This document shows, piece after piece, positions 24,501 through 32,424 of a stretch of DNA of 64,000 bases. Origin of the DNA: Cristatella mucedo (taxonomy: Eukaryota; Bryozoa; Phylactolaemata; Cristatellidae). The stretch covers positions 1 through 64,000 of the forward strand of contig WPIO01000273.1 in the NCBI GenBank assembly GCA_009760855.2. The letters are read 5' to 3'. The notes under the pieces were generated by a model. The model saw nothing but the letters and a program-made list of their open reading frames with translations, made no database searches and was not told the DNA's origin. Each line of letters opens with the position of its first letter. Position 1 is the first letter of the stretch. The position numbers and the translations under genes are program-made.

Positions 24501-27500
24501 AATATTTTAATGTTTTTGAGATTACAAAAACTACAATTTTAGTTCGCATTAACTTGATGAACAATGTAGATCATCTCAATTAATAAATAATTGCTAAAAC
24601 CTGTGCAATTAATCAGCTATTCCAACTAGAGACACTCAAAATACTATTGCTGGAATAACCACGAATACCTGAAACAACAATAGCCCATTGTATGGGACTA
24701 TCCAAAAACTTAGTCTTTGACCGTGAATTTAATGCTATCTGCAAAAAGTACTGATGTACCTATTTCTAAACTAATTAGCCTCTGCTTTCATTCGCACATC
24801 CAAGGCAGTAGGCAATGAAGTAGCCGATTCAGTTGATGTCAATGTATCTGTAGAATTCTTTTATTTATCGAGTAAGGCGATCTGTGACTTCAATTAGGAG
24901 TTAGCCTAAGCTCTTAATTTATTAGGGCGTGGTAAATAATGGTTGTAAAGCATTTCAGTTGCAGATAAATAATTAATGTTAATAGAGTTTGTGGTCAAGC
25001 CTTTAGATGTGTAATGAGTAGCTTATCTAAGATAGCTCTATAAAGAAAAAATGAGACCTGTTCATTCACAACCTGTCGCAGGCCAGAGGTGCCTGGCTTT
25101 ACGGCCAGCTGATTCCCACCCCAGGGCGGCTACTAAGCAGTTGTGGCTGCCCGGGGCTTGCCTGTTTCCGCCTGCCGCTCAGATATTTGGCTATACCCCA
25201 ACCAGGTGGACGTGCCTTTGCAAGCTGGGATGGGGGAGAAAGGATTTCAGTCAGCCTAGTAAAGCTGTATCCCTACATACATGAGGCAAAGATCTCTCGG
25301 TGGTCGGCTGCTTCTGTGCTTATCTTTAAGCTACGATACCTGGCGGCCGAACAGGCGTTGGGCCTTGCCCAGGCTTAGGCGGCCGGCAACTACACTGGCG
25401 CCAGATACCTTGGCGACTGACTGATGGCAGTTGTTGGGCACGACCTCAACCTGGACACTCAGGACGACAGCCTGTCCAGGCGCTCCGGGAGTTCGTGAAT
25501 TTCTCGGAGTTGAGGACCCCAAGCATCTTTAATATGTAGATTTCGGAACGTCGCATTGTCACTATGACAGTGACGAGCCCAATCCACATTTTCCTTGTGA
25601 TCGGCAGGGAGACCTGCTCCATCAAATACACTAGGTAGCCAATGGGCTGCACCTACTACGAGTCGACAGGCTACCTCTTTGACAAATTCCGAGCTCATTC
25701 CCTCCCATGTCTCTTCCCGGAGTTCTCACCTGGCCTGAAGCTCGGTCTCGACTTTGACAGGCTCTACTCCAGCCCAGAGGAGTAGCTCCCAGTGGTTGGG
25801 AATTGCTCCATTGGCTCTGCTGTTGTGTGAGCCTGTTGCTTCTGGGCCACTAATATATGTCCCACCTGCAGCAGGTGGTTGAGCGATTGACTCAGTGCAG
25901 CCTTTGATGTAAGCATGTGGCCCACCACAGTGGCTCACCACGAATGCACTCCCTTATCTGTGGTGATTCACCGCCTAGCTTGTATATGTTCCTTCTGGGG
26001 GAATAAAGACAAGAGTCTCATTCACCTAGTACGTTTGCCAGCTAGTGACTTCATGTCTCCATGAGACTCCACTAGCACTGCTGCAGCCGGAGACACAGCA
26101 ACGTAACACGGCTCCTGCTGGTTCCACCGTAAGGCCGCCCGGGGACCGCAGCCTATCGAGCCTACAAGGGTGGAAAGGTTCCGAAACCCGAGGTGCTGCA
26201 GCCGCCTTGGCTCAAAGCTGGGCTACCTGTGCTCCAGCTTATGCTGCTGAAGAGGATTCGTCCTCGGCCGCTTGCAGGCGGCAGCCTCCTCTACGAAAAT
26301 TGGCTTCTCAAAAACGCACACGACCAAGAGAATCTATTAAGTTCCACAGCTTCTCCTGTACTCTGCAATCTGCCTCTGCAGTCCTCCAACATTCAGAGCC
26401 CTCCATGTTAGCCCTTTGCATCTAACGACTGCCCTTACTGTCCTCGGCACTTCAGCCAATCGCATGCGATGTCTACTCACTGTCACCCTCACAATTCCCA
26501 GCTTCTTCTGACATGTTCACTCTAACCTCTCGTCTGCTCTTCTGCTTCAGTCCTGAACTCATACCTGTGCAGCACTTAGCTCAGTTTGACAGTATTTGCG
26601 AGCATACCTCCTCAGATGCCAACCCCATCGCACGACCTGCTAACCGATCAGTTTCTGTCTCCCTCGACTCCCCCACCGGCCGTCCAACCGTTTCCTGCAA
26701 CGGCTGAACCCCCACCGTTTGCTTCTGTTGGGTTGCCCTCTGACTGGCGAAAGTTTGTGTAAACAGTCCCCATCCACAGTGGAGAGTGGCTGTCGTTCGC
26801 AGAGACATGTGGTGGGACTTTGAGGGGAAGTACCTCTGAGCCAGTCAGAAACTCCCTCCATCACTGCCGGTCAGGCCTGCTCCGGGTGTGCCACGACCTC
26901 GGGACACGAGATTTAATATTAATATTGATAATATTAAAACTACATAAATCGCCCTCAGAGAACTAAATCTTTTACTAGGCACTTTATATTTACTGCAAAG
27001 GAAAAGCGATCGAATAGTGAGTGGTAACTTGCCCGACAAACGACACGGTTAGGGGTGACATGCAGAGTGTCAGCATGCAAGTGAGGTTAGTGGCAGCATG
27101 CAACAGTGTCAGCTAGGTCTACAGCTTCTGTCGCCAACAGTCTTTAAGCAGAGAAATGAAACAGCTAATATATCGCACATATTGGACGTAAGGGCTCGAG
27201 AAAGGTGAAACTGGTTCAGCAGTTCAGCTACGTATGAAGGAGATAAACCATGGTGAACCTTGTGGGTCAGTGTAAGGCCATTGCACTGTAGCAGTTGATA
27301 AACCGGCATCCGTCCAAGCTCTTAAAGGAATGCAGACACGTTGTCATGCCTGTGGGATTTACCAACTAGCCTTGCAGCCACACATTATTATTCATCTGAA
27401 GTTGCCTAGCTGCTTTCTCCCACTTTATGTAATGTAATGTATCTCCGTCTGTAACTCCACAAAGTCACAAAGACCATGTGGGTGTAACGCAGGAGAGTTT

Positions 27501-28977
27501 TGTATAGCGCATTCACAGCCTAAGCGGCTTTCAGTATGCATTCGGTAGCCAACAGACTTCGTCTCACACAACAAAGAGAAAGTGGGAAGCATAGCATAGT
27601 CAGGAGAGAATTTGAGGTAGTGAGTAGCATAGAAGTAGCCGCTCAGGACCGCTGTAAAAGATGTGTCATAGTCAGCAGAAGGAGAGTAGTTGTCGTTGAG
27701 TAAGAATTGTGGAAGCGAGTTCCACAGTCTAAGACCTGCAGAGCTTAAGCTTCAGTCGCCAACTGTCTTTAAGCAGAGGAATGGGGCAACTAGTTTATTG
27801 TCCACACAGGACCTGAGGGCACGGACAGGCTGAAACTGGTGCAGCAGTTCTGCTAGGTACGAAGGAGCCAAGCCGTGGCGGGCCTTGTGGGTCAGCGTAA
27901 GAACTTTGCTCTGTATCCTGTGCTCAACAGGCAACCATCCTAGCTCTTTCAGCAAAGGTGACACGTGCTCAAACCGCTGGGACTTGAAGACCAGCCTAGT
28001 AGCCATATTCATAGTCTGCTGTAGAGGCATAATAGCTTTCTTAGGCAGCCCAGCCAAAAAGGAATTACAATAATCAAGCCAAGACAGAACTGAAGAGCTT
28101 GTAAAATTTGTTGCAAGACACTGTGGGAGACAGCTCCTAATCTTGGATAGGGATCGGATGTGATAGCTAGCTGTATGGCAGTCTTCAGAATGAAGCTCTT
28201 GAAATTGAGGCATTTGTCGAAAACGACACCTAAATTACGAGCACGTGATGGAGGTCGCAAACTAGCATCACCTATTTGAATAGCAAAGCCTTTTAATCCA
28301 GCCACACGTTTAGGGTGACCTATGAGCAGCAGTTCGGTTTCATCGTAATTTAACTTCAGAACGTTTTCAGACATCCAGGATCGAATATCGGCAAGGCAAG
28401 CATTCAATTTCTCAGTTGCTGCAGCAGATTCCGACGGTTTAAATGACAAATACAACCGAGTATCGTCAGCTGATCGTCCGATTATGGCATATCCTTTTCA
28501 GCGGTCCTGAGCTGCTATGTCCATGCTACGCACTGCCTCAACCGCTCTCATAACTCTGCTATGCTTCTCACTTTCTCTTTGTTGCGTGAGACGAAGTCTG
28601 TTGGCTACCGAATGCTTGCCGAAAGCCGCTTCGGGTGTGAGTGCTCTATACAAAACTCTCCTGCGTAACACCCACATGGTCTTTATGACTTTGTGGAGTT
28701 ACAGCCGGAGATACATTAAATTTAATTAAAAAGAGGATAGAGAAGGTAAACCAACGCCAACTAATAAAGGTATAAATTTTCTCTTTGTAGTGACGGATTT
28801 GTTCCCAGACTCTCACTACTTAAATATGCTGAGATTCAGCAAGAGTGGCTAAATCACAAAATTCTCGGCCTCGGTGAGGAGATTGATCCAGAACTCGATA
28901 CCGATGGTAGTTCCAACGAAGAGGATACCGATAGTAGCTTTGATGATGACGATAATTTAGGTAGCGATTTTTTTTAA
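21405..28977 (+). CDS. UBR1/UBR2-like E3 ubiquitin ligase, C-terminal exons (gene 3' part)
   Basis: Six exons: 21405-21547, 21640-21748, 22781-22915, 23039-23206, 23599-23673 and 28791-28977. All introns are GT-AG, and the frame is continuous for about 271 residues to TAA 28975-28977. Known function: UBR-family N-recognins bind destabilising N-termini and, with a RING domain, ubiquitinate them for proteasomal decay. This window holds only the C-terminal UBLC-type region. Recognition rests on CLPFLRCAALFFSFLTGV, then LCCYLELKP, a WCKD start, LPTNYAQL, a Cys pair (ICLHCG) and HARSCNCGFSIFL, in the family's order. One position normally His, by my memory of the family, is Ser here. The acidic tail after EWLNHKI is unusual. 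Upstream exons (UBR box, RING) are not found. UBR3 is a less likely alternative. Confidence 0.88.
21640..21748 (+). CDS. UBR-like exon b
   Basis: Acceptor TATTTTCAG, donor CAG|GTAAGA. Encodes VNENDFKSLCCYLELKPTIC followed by GLFEDHREICMPLIS. The LCCYL...F segment aligns by eye with the family's LCSYL region. Ends in phase 2. Confidence 0.85.
22611..22640. repeat. (CT)n-rich simple repeat
   Basis: TCTCTCTCTATCTCTCTCCC in the intron between exons b and c. Simple pyrimidine repeat. Confidence 0.8.
22781..22915 (+). CDS. UBR-like exon c
   Basis: Acceptor TCTACTGCAG, donor AAG|GTATGA. Encodes WCKDIQWNQESLSLSDLVTY, then PLITLPTNYAQLYKL. The WC start and LP-x-NY correspond to conserved spots before the zinc-binding part of the C-terminal domain. 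Phase 2 at both ends. Confidence 0.85.
23039..23206 (+). CDS. UBR-like exon d (zinc-binding segment)
   Basis: Acceptor TTTACTCTGTAG, donor GA|GTAAGT. Encodes the Cys-rich part: RCCICLHCGVSLAQL, a Glu-rich linker, then HARSCNCGFSIFLE. C-x2-C and H-x3-C spacing resembles the family's C-terminal zinc site, but the His that normally precedes the Cys is Ser here. Phase 2 at both ends. Confidence 0.87.
23387..23525 (-). mobile_element. LINE B 3' terminus in a UBR-like intron
   Basis: GTATGTATCTCCGTCTGTAA on + starts the inverted LINE B 3' end, which continues through GGCATTCGGTAGTCAACAGA. It sits between exons d and e, about 75 bp before exon e, without disturbing the splice signals. Confidence 0.7.
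23599..23673 (+). CDS. UBR-like exon e
   Basis: Acceptor TTTTTCATTACAG, donor GA|GTATGT. Encodes IDRNVMLYIYPDYGRFWIDS then PYENE, a beta-strand-like segment placed as in UBR1 (VVLV...YLDEYGE). Phase 2 at both ends. Confidence 0.85.
24178..24335 (-). mobile_element. tRNA-derived SINE in the last UBR-like intron
   Basis: One of the better SINE copies. On the - strand: A-box-like region, B-box-like GGGCTCGAGCCC, then GAAGCGCCTGAATTGAGATT and an AT-rich end (ATGAATTATAAAATGAAATG). Confidence 0.78.
25030..26910. mobile_element. GC-rich segment, probable LTR-retrotransposon remnant
   Basis: About 1.9 kb clearly richer in GC than the rest of the intron. GGGGGAATAAAGACAAGAGT at about 25998 resembles an LTR R/U5 poly(A) region. 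A + frame near 26605-26755 is proline-rich, ending EPPPFASVGLPSDWRKFV, like the N-terminus of many Gypsy gag proteins. A 126-codon + frame (26045-26425) and several - strand frames (25459-25698, 25726-25941, the latter with CGGPH) are unrecognised. Assignment to an LTR element is inference. Confidence 0.4.
26915..27112 (-). mobile_element. LINE A 3' terminus
   Basis: Inverted hairpin (TCGCCCTCAGAGAAC and TTACTAGGCACTTTA on +) preceded by an ATAATATTA tail and followed by 3' UTR up to GTGGCAGCATGCAACAGTGT. Confidence 0.7.
27113..27345 (-). mobile_element. LINE B C-terminal fragment
   Basis: The - strand frame 27109-27309 reads LTHKVHHGLSPSYVAELLNQ and related LINE B C-terminal residues, up to the KELGW region near 27320. 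It directly abuts the LINE A tail. Confidence 0.65.
27425..28455 (-). mobile_element. LINE B copy, RT C-terminal half to 3' end
   Basis: The 3' end at 27425 begins AATGTAATGTATCTCCG. Two overlapping - frames, 28009-28455 and 27752-28213, encode SYLSFKP...LKLNYDETELLLIG, NLGVVF, LDYCNSFLAGLPKKAI and KELGWLPVEHRIQSKVLTL. These are typical of the RT thumb and C-terminal extension of CR1/L2-type LINEs. A frameshift near 28050-28100 separates them. This is the best-preserved LINE B copy here and defines the family. Confidence 0.8.
28470..28735 (+). mobile_element. LINE B 3' end, opposite orientation
   Basis: GCACTGCCTCAACCGCTCTC through GTTACAGCCGGAGATACATT matches the LINE B 3' UTR in + orientation. 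It sits head-to-head with the - copy and ends only 56 bp before the last UBR-like exon. Confidence 0.7.
28791..28977 (+). CDS. UBR-like last exon
   Basis: Acceptor TTTTCTCTTTGTAG. Encodes DGFVPRLSLLKYAEIQQEWL and NHKILGLGEEI, matching the family's Y-x2-L-x3-W helix near the C-terminus. A 30-residue Asp/Glu/Ser-rich tail follows, ending GSDFF and TAA. The acidic tail is longer than I expect for UBR1/2. It lies 5.1 kb downstream of the previous exon. Confidence 0.85.
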
Positions 28978-29090
28978 GAGTAATATTAAAGTGGTGGAAA
29001 ACTGATAAACTCCTCCCTGTTTCTCTTTACGACCACAGCCGCGAATTTTAGGATACTGTGTGCTTTGAAGTAAAGTTAATACTATTTGTC

Positions 29091-29096
29091 AATAAA
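29091..29096 (+). promoter_or_regulatory. Poly(A) signal of the UBR-like gene
   Basis: AATAAA 114 bp after the stop codon, in AT-rich sequence. The 3' UTR would be about 130-140 nt. Confidence 0.7.
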
Positions 29097-29752
29097 CTAT
29101 AATTTTGGTTACCGACAGCTTGACCTTAATATTACTACGTAACTGTACATCTTTCGCGATTGATTTATTGAGGTGCTACAAGCACGTAAGCCGTCGAGTG
29201 CTTGTGGTCATATTCTGTACTGTAGTCAGTTAAAATAATAATAGTAAGAATGCACTTGATGAAGTGCCATTAGAGAACTCCATCTCTTTCTTGGCACTTT
29301 ACGTTAACTGCAGAAGAAACAAGGTCGAATGGTGAGTGGCATAATGCTTTATAAACAACATGAATAATATGATTAAGGGGTGACATGCACAGCGTCAGCA
29401 TACAAGTTCGGTTAGTGGCACCATGTACAGTGTCAGCACGCATAAGCACGTGAAGAATGGATCACAGGCACCTACTAAATGCTCTCTTAAATAGTGAGCT
29501 TTTAGTTTCTTTTTAAGAGTGGTCAAATCGGAGGATGCTCTGACCCAAGTTGGGAGTGAGTTCCGGGCTTTAGGAGTATACGAACGAAGTGCATGGTCTC
29601 CAAAGGATAGGCGGTTTATACGAGGTACAGGTAAACAGTTAGATTCCCAAAAGTGGTTGGTGCAATGCTTGTCCTGGTAGGGAAATAGATCTGATGAATA
29701 GGCTGAACCTAAAGAACGGAGGGACCTTAAACAGAGCGACAAAACCTTTTTA

Positions 29753-31317
29753 ATTTTTAATTATAATTCCCTTGATAAAGCGCCCTCAGAGAACTTAATC
29801 TCTCTAGGAGCTTTACATTTGCTGCAACGAGAAATGCAATTGAATGGTAAGTAAAATCATGCTTGAAAAACAAACAAAATGAATAATATGGTTAGGGATG
29901 ACATGCACAGGGTCAGCATTCACATGTGGTTAGTGGCAGCATGCACAGTGTCAGCACGGATAAGCACATCAAGGACGAATCACAGGGACCCAGTAAATGC
30001 TGTCCTAAATAGGTGTGTATTTAGGTTCCGTTTAAATGTGGTCAGGCCAGGGGATGTTCTGACGCAGGTCGGGAGGGAGTTCCAGGCTTTGGGAGCATAC
30101 GAACTAAATGCTCAGTCTTCAGAGGATTTAAGGTTTGTACGAGGTATTTCTAGACTGTTGGATTCCGAAAAGCAGGTGGTACGATGCTTGGCCTGATGGG
30201 GTAGTATATCTGAAAGATAGTCTTGAGCCATAGAATGAAGGGACCAAAAAGTGAGTGACAAAACCTTGAAGTCAATCCGTTGCTTGACTGGTAGCCAGTG
30301 CAGGTCAGCGAGAAGTGGAGTAATGTGGCAGCTGCGACGCTCACAACAGACAAGTCTAGCTACCGAATTTTGCACCAGCTGCAATCGCCTGATCGCACTC
30401 GCAGGTAGGCCAGTAAACAGTGAGTTGCAGAAGTTGGGACGGGATGTCACGAATACATGGGCCAACTGAGATGCGGTATCTTTATCTAAACAAGCCTGAA
30501 TGTTAGCAATGTTATCAAGCTGAAAATAGGCAGATTTGACTGTGGAGCTGATACGGTCGTCTAACGAGAGGTCGCATTGGAATATGACACCTAGATTTCG
30601 AGCTGATTCAACTGGAGATATGCTGGCAGAGCCAATTTTCAGAGTAAGCCTTTCCAATCTCCGAATCCCTCTGGGTTTGCCCATAACTAGTAAGTTAGTT
30701 TTGTCATCGTTTAGTTTTAGAAAATTTGCTGCCATCCATGTGCGGATGTCATCGATGCATGCAGCTAGTGAGTTGAGAGAATTCAAGGTGCTCGAAGGCT
30801 GAGAGGGATCAAAGCAAAGGTACGACTGAGTGTCATCCGCATGGAAGTGAAAGCCTAGCATGTGCTTCGCAATCACATCAGCAAGAGGCAGAGTATATAC
30901 TATGAAAAGAACCGGACCTAGCACTGAGCCCTGAGATATTCTATATTTCAGAGGTACTTCAGATGATCTTTGTCCATTCACGTCAACACTCTGGAGTCTC
31001 CCACTGAGATAGGACCTGAACCACTGCAGAGCAGTGCCAGTGATGCCCAGGCGAAATGAGAGGCGCTCTAGAAGAACTTTGTGATCGATGGTGTCAAAAG
31101 CTGCCGAAATATCGAACAAAACAAGCAGCGACACTCTACCCATGTCTGCATTCCTAAGTAGATCGTTGTATACCCTAAGCAATACCGACTCTGCTGACTC
31201 TGTAATTAGCTCTAAAGCCAGATTGGAACTTACTAGCAAGGTGTGTGGTTTCGATATATGAGATCAGCTGGTCTTCCACAACCCGTTTCTTTCCCGTTCC
31301 CTTACCTGTTTTTTTAC
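29753..31317 (-). mobile_element. Nested LINE A, youngest-looking copy
   Basis: About 1.56 kb inserted in the outer LINE A. It runs from hairpin and 3' UTR (29760-30110) through the longest LINE open frame in the window to a 5' truncation near 31310 within the RT N-terminal region. Its close match to the consensus of the other copies and its intact RT frame suggest it is among the more recent insertions. Confidence 0.82.
30112..31239 (-). CDS. LINE A reverse transcriptase fragment (375 codons)
   Basis: RT of a CR1/L2-like non-LTR retrotransposon, which would prime cDNA synthesis at the target site. Motif A is FDISAAFDTIDH (about residues 42-53), domain B' is SQGSVLGPVLF (102-112) and motif C is HADDTQ (133-138). 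Both motif C aspartates remain, but Tyr of the usual YADD is His. The C-terminal extension follows with LDKDTASQLAHVFVTSRP and LADLHWLPVKQRIDFKVL. The frame ends NLKSSED at 30112, before the family's usual C-terminus. No endonuclease domain remains, so it is not autonomous. Confidence 0.85.
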   Translation of the reverse strand: MLVSSNLALELITESAESVLLRVYNDLLRNADMGRVSLLVLFDISAAFDTIDHKVLLERLSFRLGITGTALQWFRSYLSGRLQSVDVNGQRSSEVPLKYRISQGSVLGPVLFIVYTLPLADVIAKHMLGFHFHADDTQSYLCFDPSQPSSTLNSLNSLAACIDDIRTWMAANFLKLNDDKTNLLVMGKPRGIRRLERLTLKIGSASISPVESARNLGVIFQCDLSLDDRISSTVKSAYFQLDNIANIQACLDKDTASQLAHVFVTSRPNFCNSLFTGLPASAIRRLQLVQNSVARLVCCERRSCHITPLLADLHWLPVKQRIDFKVLSLTFWSLHSMAQDYLSDILPHQAKHRTTCFSESNSLEIPRTNLKSSED

Positions 31318-31364
31318 CTTGAAGTCGATCAGTTTCTTGACTGGTAGCAAGTGCAGACCGATCC

Positions 31365-32270
31365 ATGATTATGGCCAGTAGAGTTGTGGAGCTGCCTCTA
31401 TATTGCCAGCCATCCCGGTTTATTAGAAAGGGTTCATACGGGCGAGTCTTGGTCTACAGAAAAAGGGAGTTGGTAACCCGGTGAATGGCAGGACACCTGA
31501 ATACCCGACTTCTGCTTGCTCTTCAGCATGATCATATGTCTTCACTAATCCGCTTGTGTTTTTTATGCTATCGCTTTCGTTCTGACTAAGAAAACTTTAA
31601 GCTGGAAGCTATTGTGGATCGAAGATTAGCATAAACAAAAAATTGATGAAGCAGCAGTTTCGCCTTTTAACGAAACCAGATACGTCGCCGCGTGGCCAAC
31701 TCGGTTCCAGCGATTGGTCAATGCAATGAGTTTAAGACTTGAGAAGTTATAGGACACTTTCCTACGGGTGGGGCGTATGGCATATTCAAAGGTGTTGCTT
31801 AAGTGGCAAAGTAGGACTATGCTAAGGTAAGAAGGTGCTGCTGGCAGCATTCTCGACGAGTTTTTTTGATGCCTACGAGGAATTCACCTCGCATTGCCTT
31901 GAGTAAGGCAAATATGTTGATGTTTATTGGTCAAACTTAAATAGGTTGGCTAGACTGGTCGCTGGAGATTTCGTTAAATGCACCTTTGTGGCTGGACTTC
32001 CAGAGGCTGCGAAAAGGCAGCTCCAAGCCTCATGCCAATTTGCAGACATGCCAAGACATATTCTTGTCGAGGAGGCTCGCATCATAGTGAAGATTCACGT
32101 CATCCGGTGTGCTGCCGACGGTTGCTTTGCTTCCGGCGATTGTTAGGGACGCTGGCATAGGCTCATTAAGATGCTGTGTGTTTCCTGTGCAAAGCCGGCG
32201 GGCACAACAGTCGTGACTGTCTTTCCAATGACCATCGCCTGTCAAGTGTAATGCCATAGTGATTTTGCGG
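31365..32270 (+). mobile_element. Ty3/Gypsy gag fragment with zinc knuckle
   Basis: Frame 31946-32146 encodes VKCTFVAGLPEAAKRQLQAS, HILVEEARIIVK and neighbours, the capsid C-terminal pattern of Gypsy gag (FVAGLPE...L...ARA). Upstream YVDVYWSNLNRLARL (about 31917-31957, other frame) continues the capsid. A frame shift downstream restores a perfect CCHC knuckle at 32179-32220: CFLCKAGGHNSRDC. Frameshifts and stops make it a pseudogene. No LTR was recognised nearby. Confidence 0.75.
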
Positions 32271-32424
32271 CCTTTGAAACGCTGTGATTGGTCCTAATTA
32301 TGGAGGTTCTTGTGGTTCGTCCTTTGTGTGCTGGAGCTTGCTGGTAGTTATGGTAGAACAAGAAGCCGTGGAGCTTCGTGCTTTTCAAGCTCAGCAAACC
32401 TTGTTAGATGTACGAAAACGTCAA

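Larger units (their letters stand above)
29245..31358 (-). mobile_element. Outer LINE A copy, split by a nested LINE A
   Basis: The 3' end with hairpin lies at 29250-29310. 3' UTR and C-terminal region continue to about 29752 (GAGCGACAAAACC), then resume at 31318 (TTGAAGTCGATCAGTTTCTT, CTGGTAGCAAGTGCAG). These two sequences are contiguous in all other copies. Frame 29395-29742 retains AYSSDLFPYQDKH and LSFGDHALRSYTPKARNSLP. Confidence 0.8.

Noticed and set aside
25726-25941. Retroviral-type zinc knuckle on the - strand
   Set aside because: CGGPHAYIKGC lacks the first cysteine pair partner and has non-standard His-to-Cys spacing.
29879-30196. 105-codon + strand frame
   Set aside because: It is antisense to the LINE A 3' UTR and C-terminal region. 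Similar antisense frames occur in other copies.
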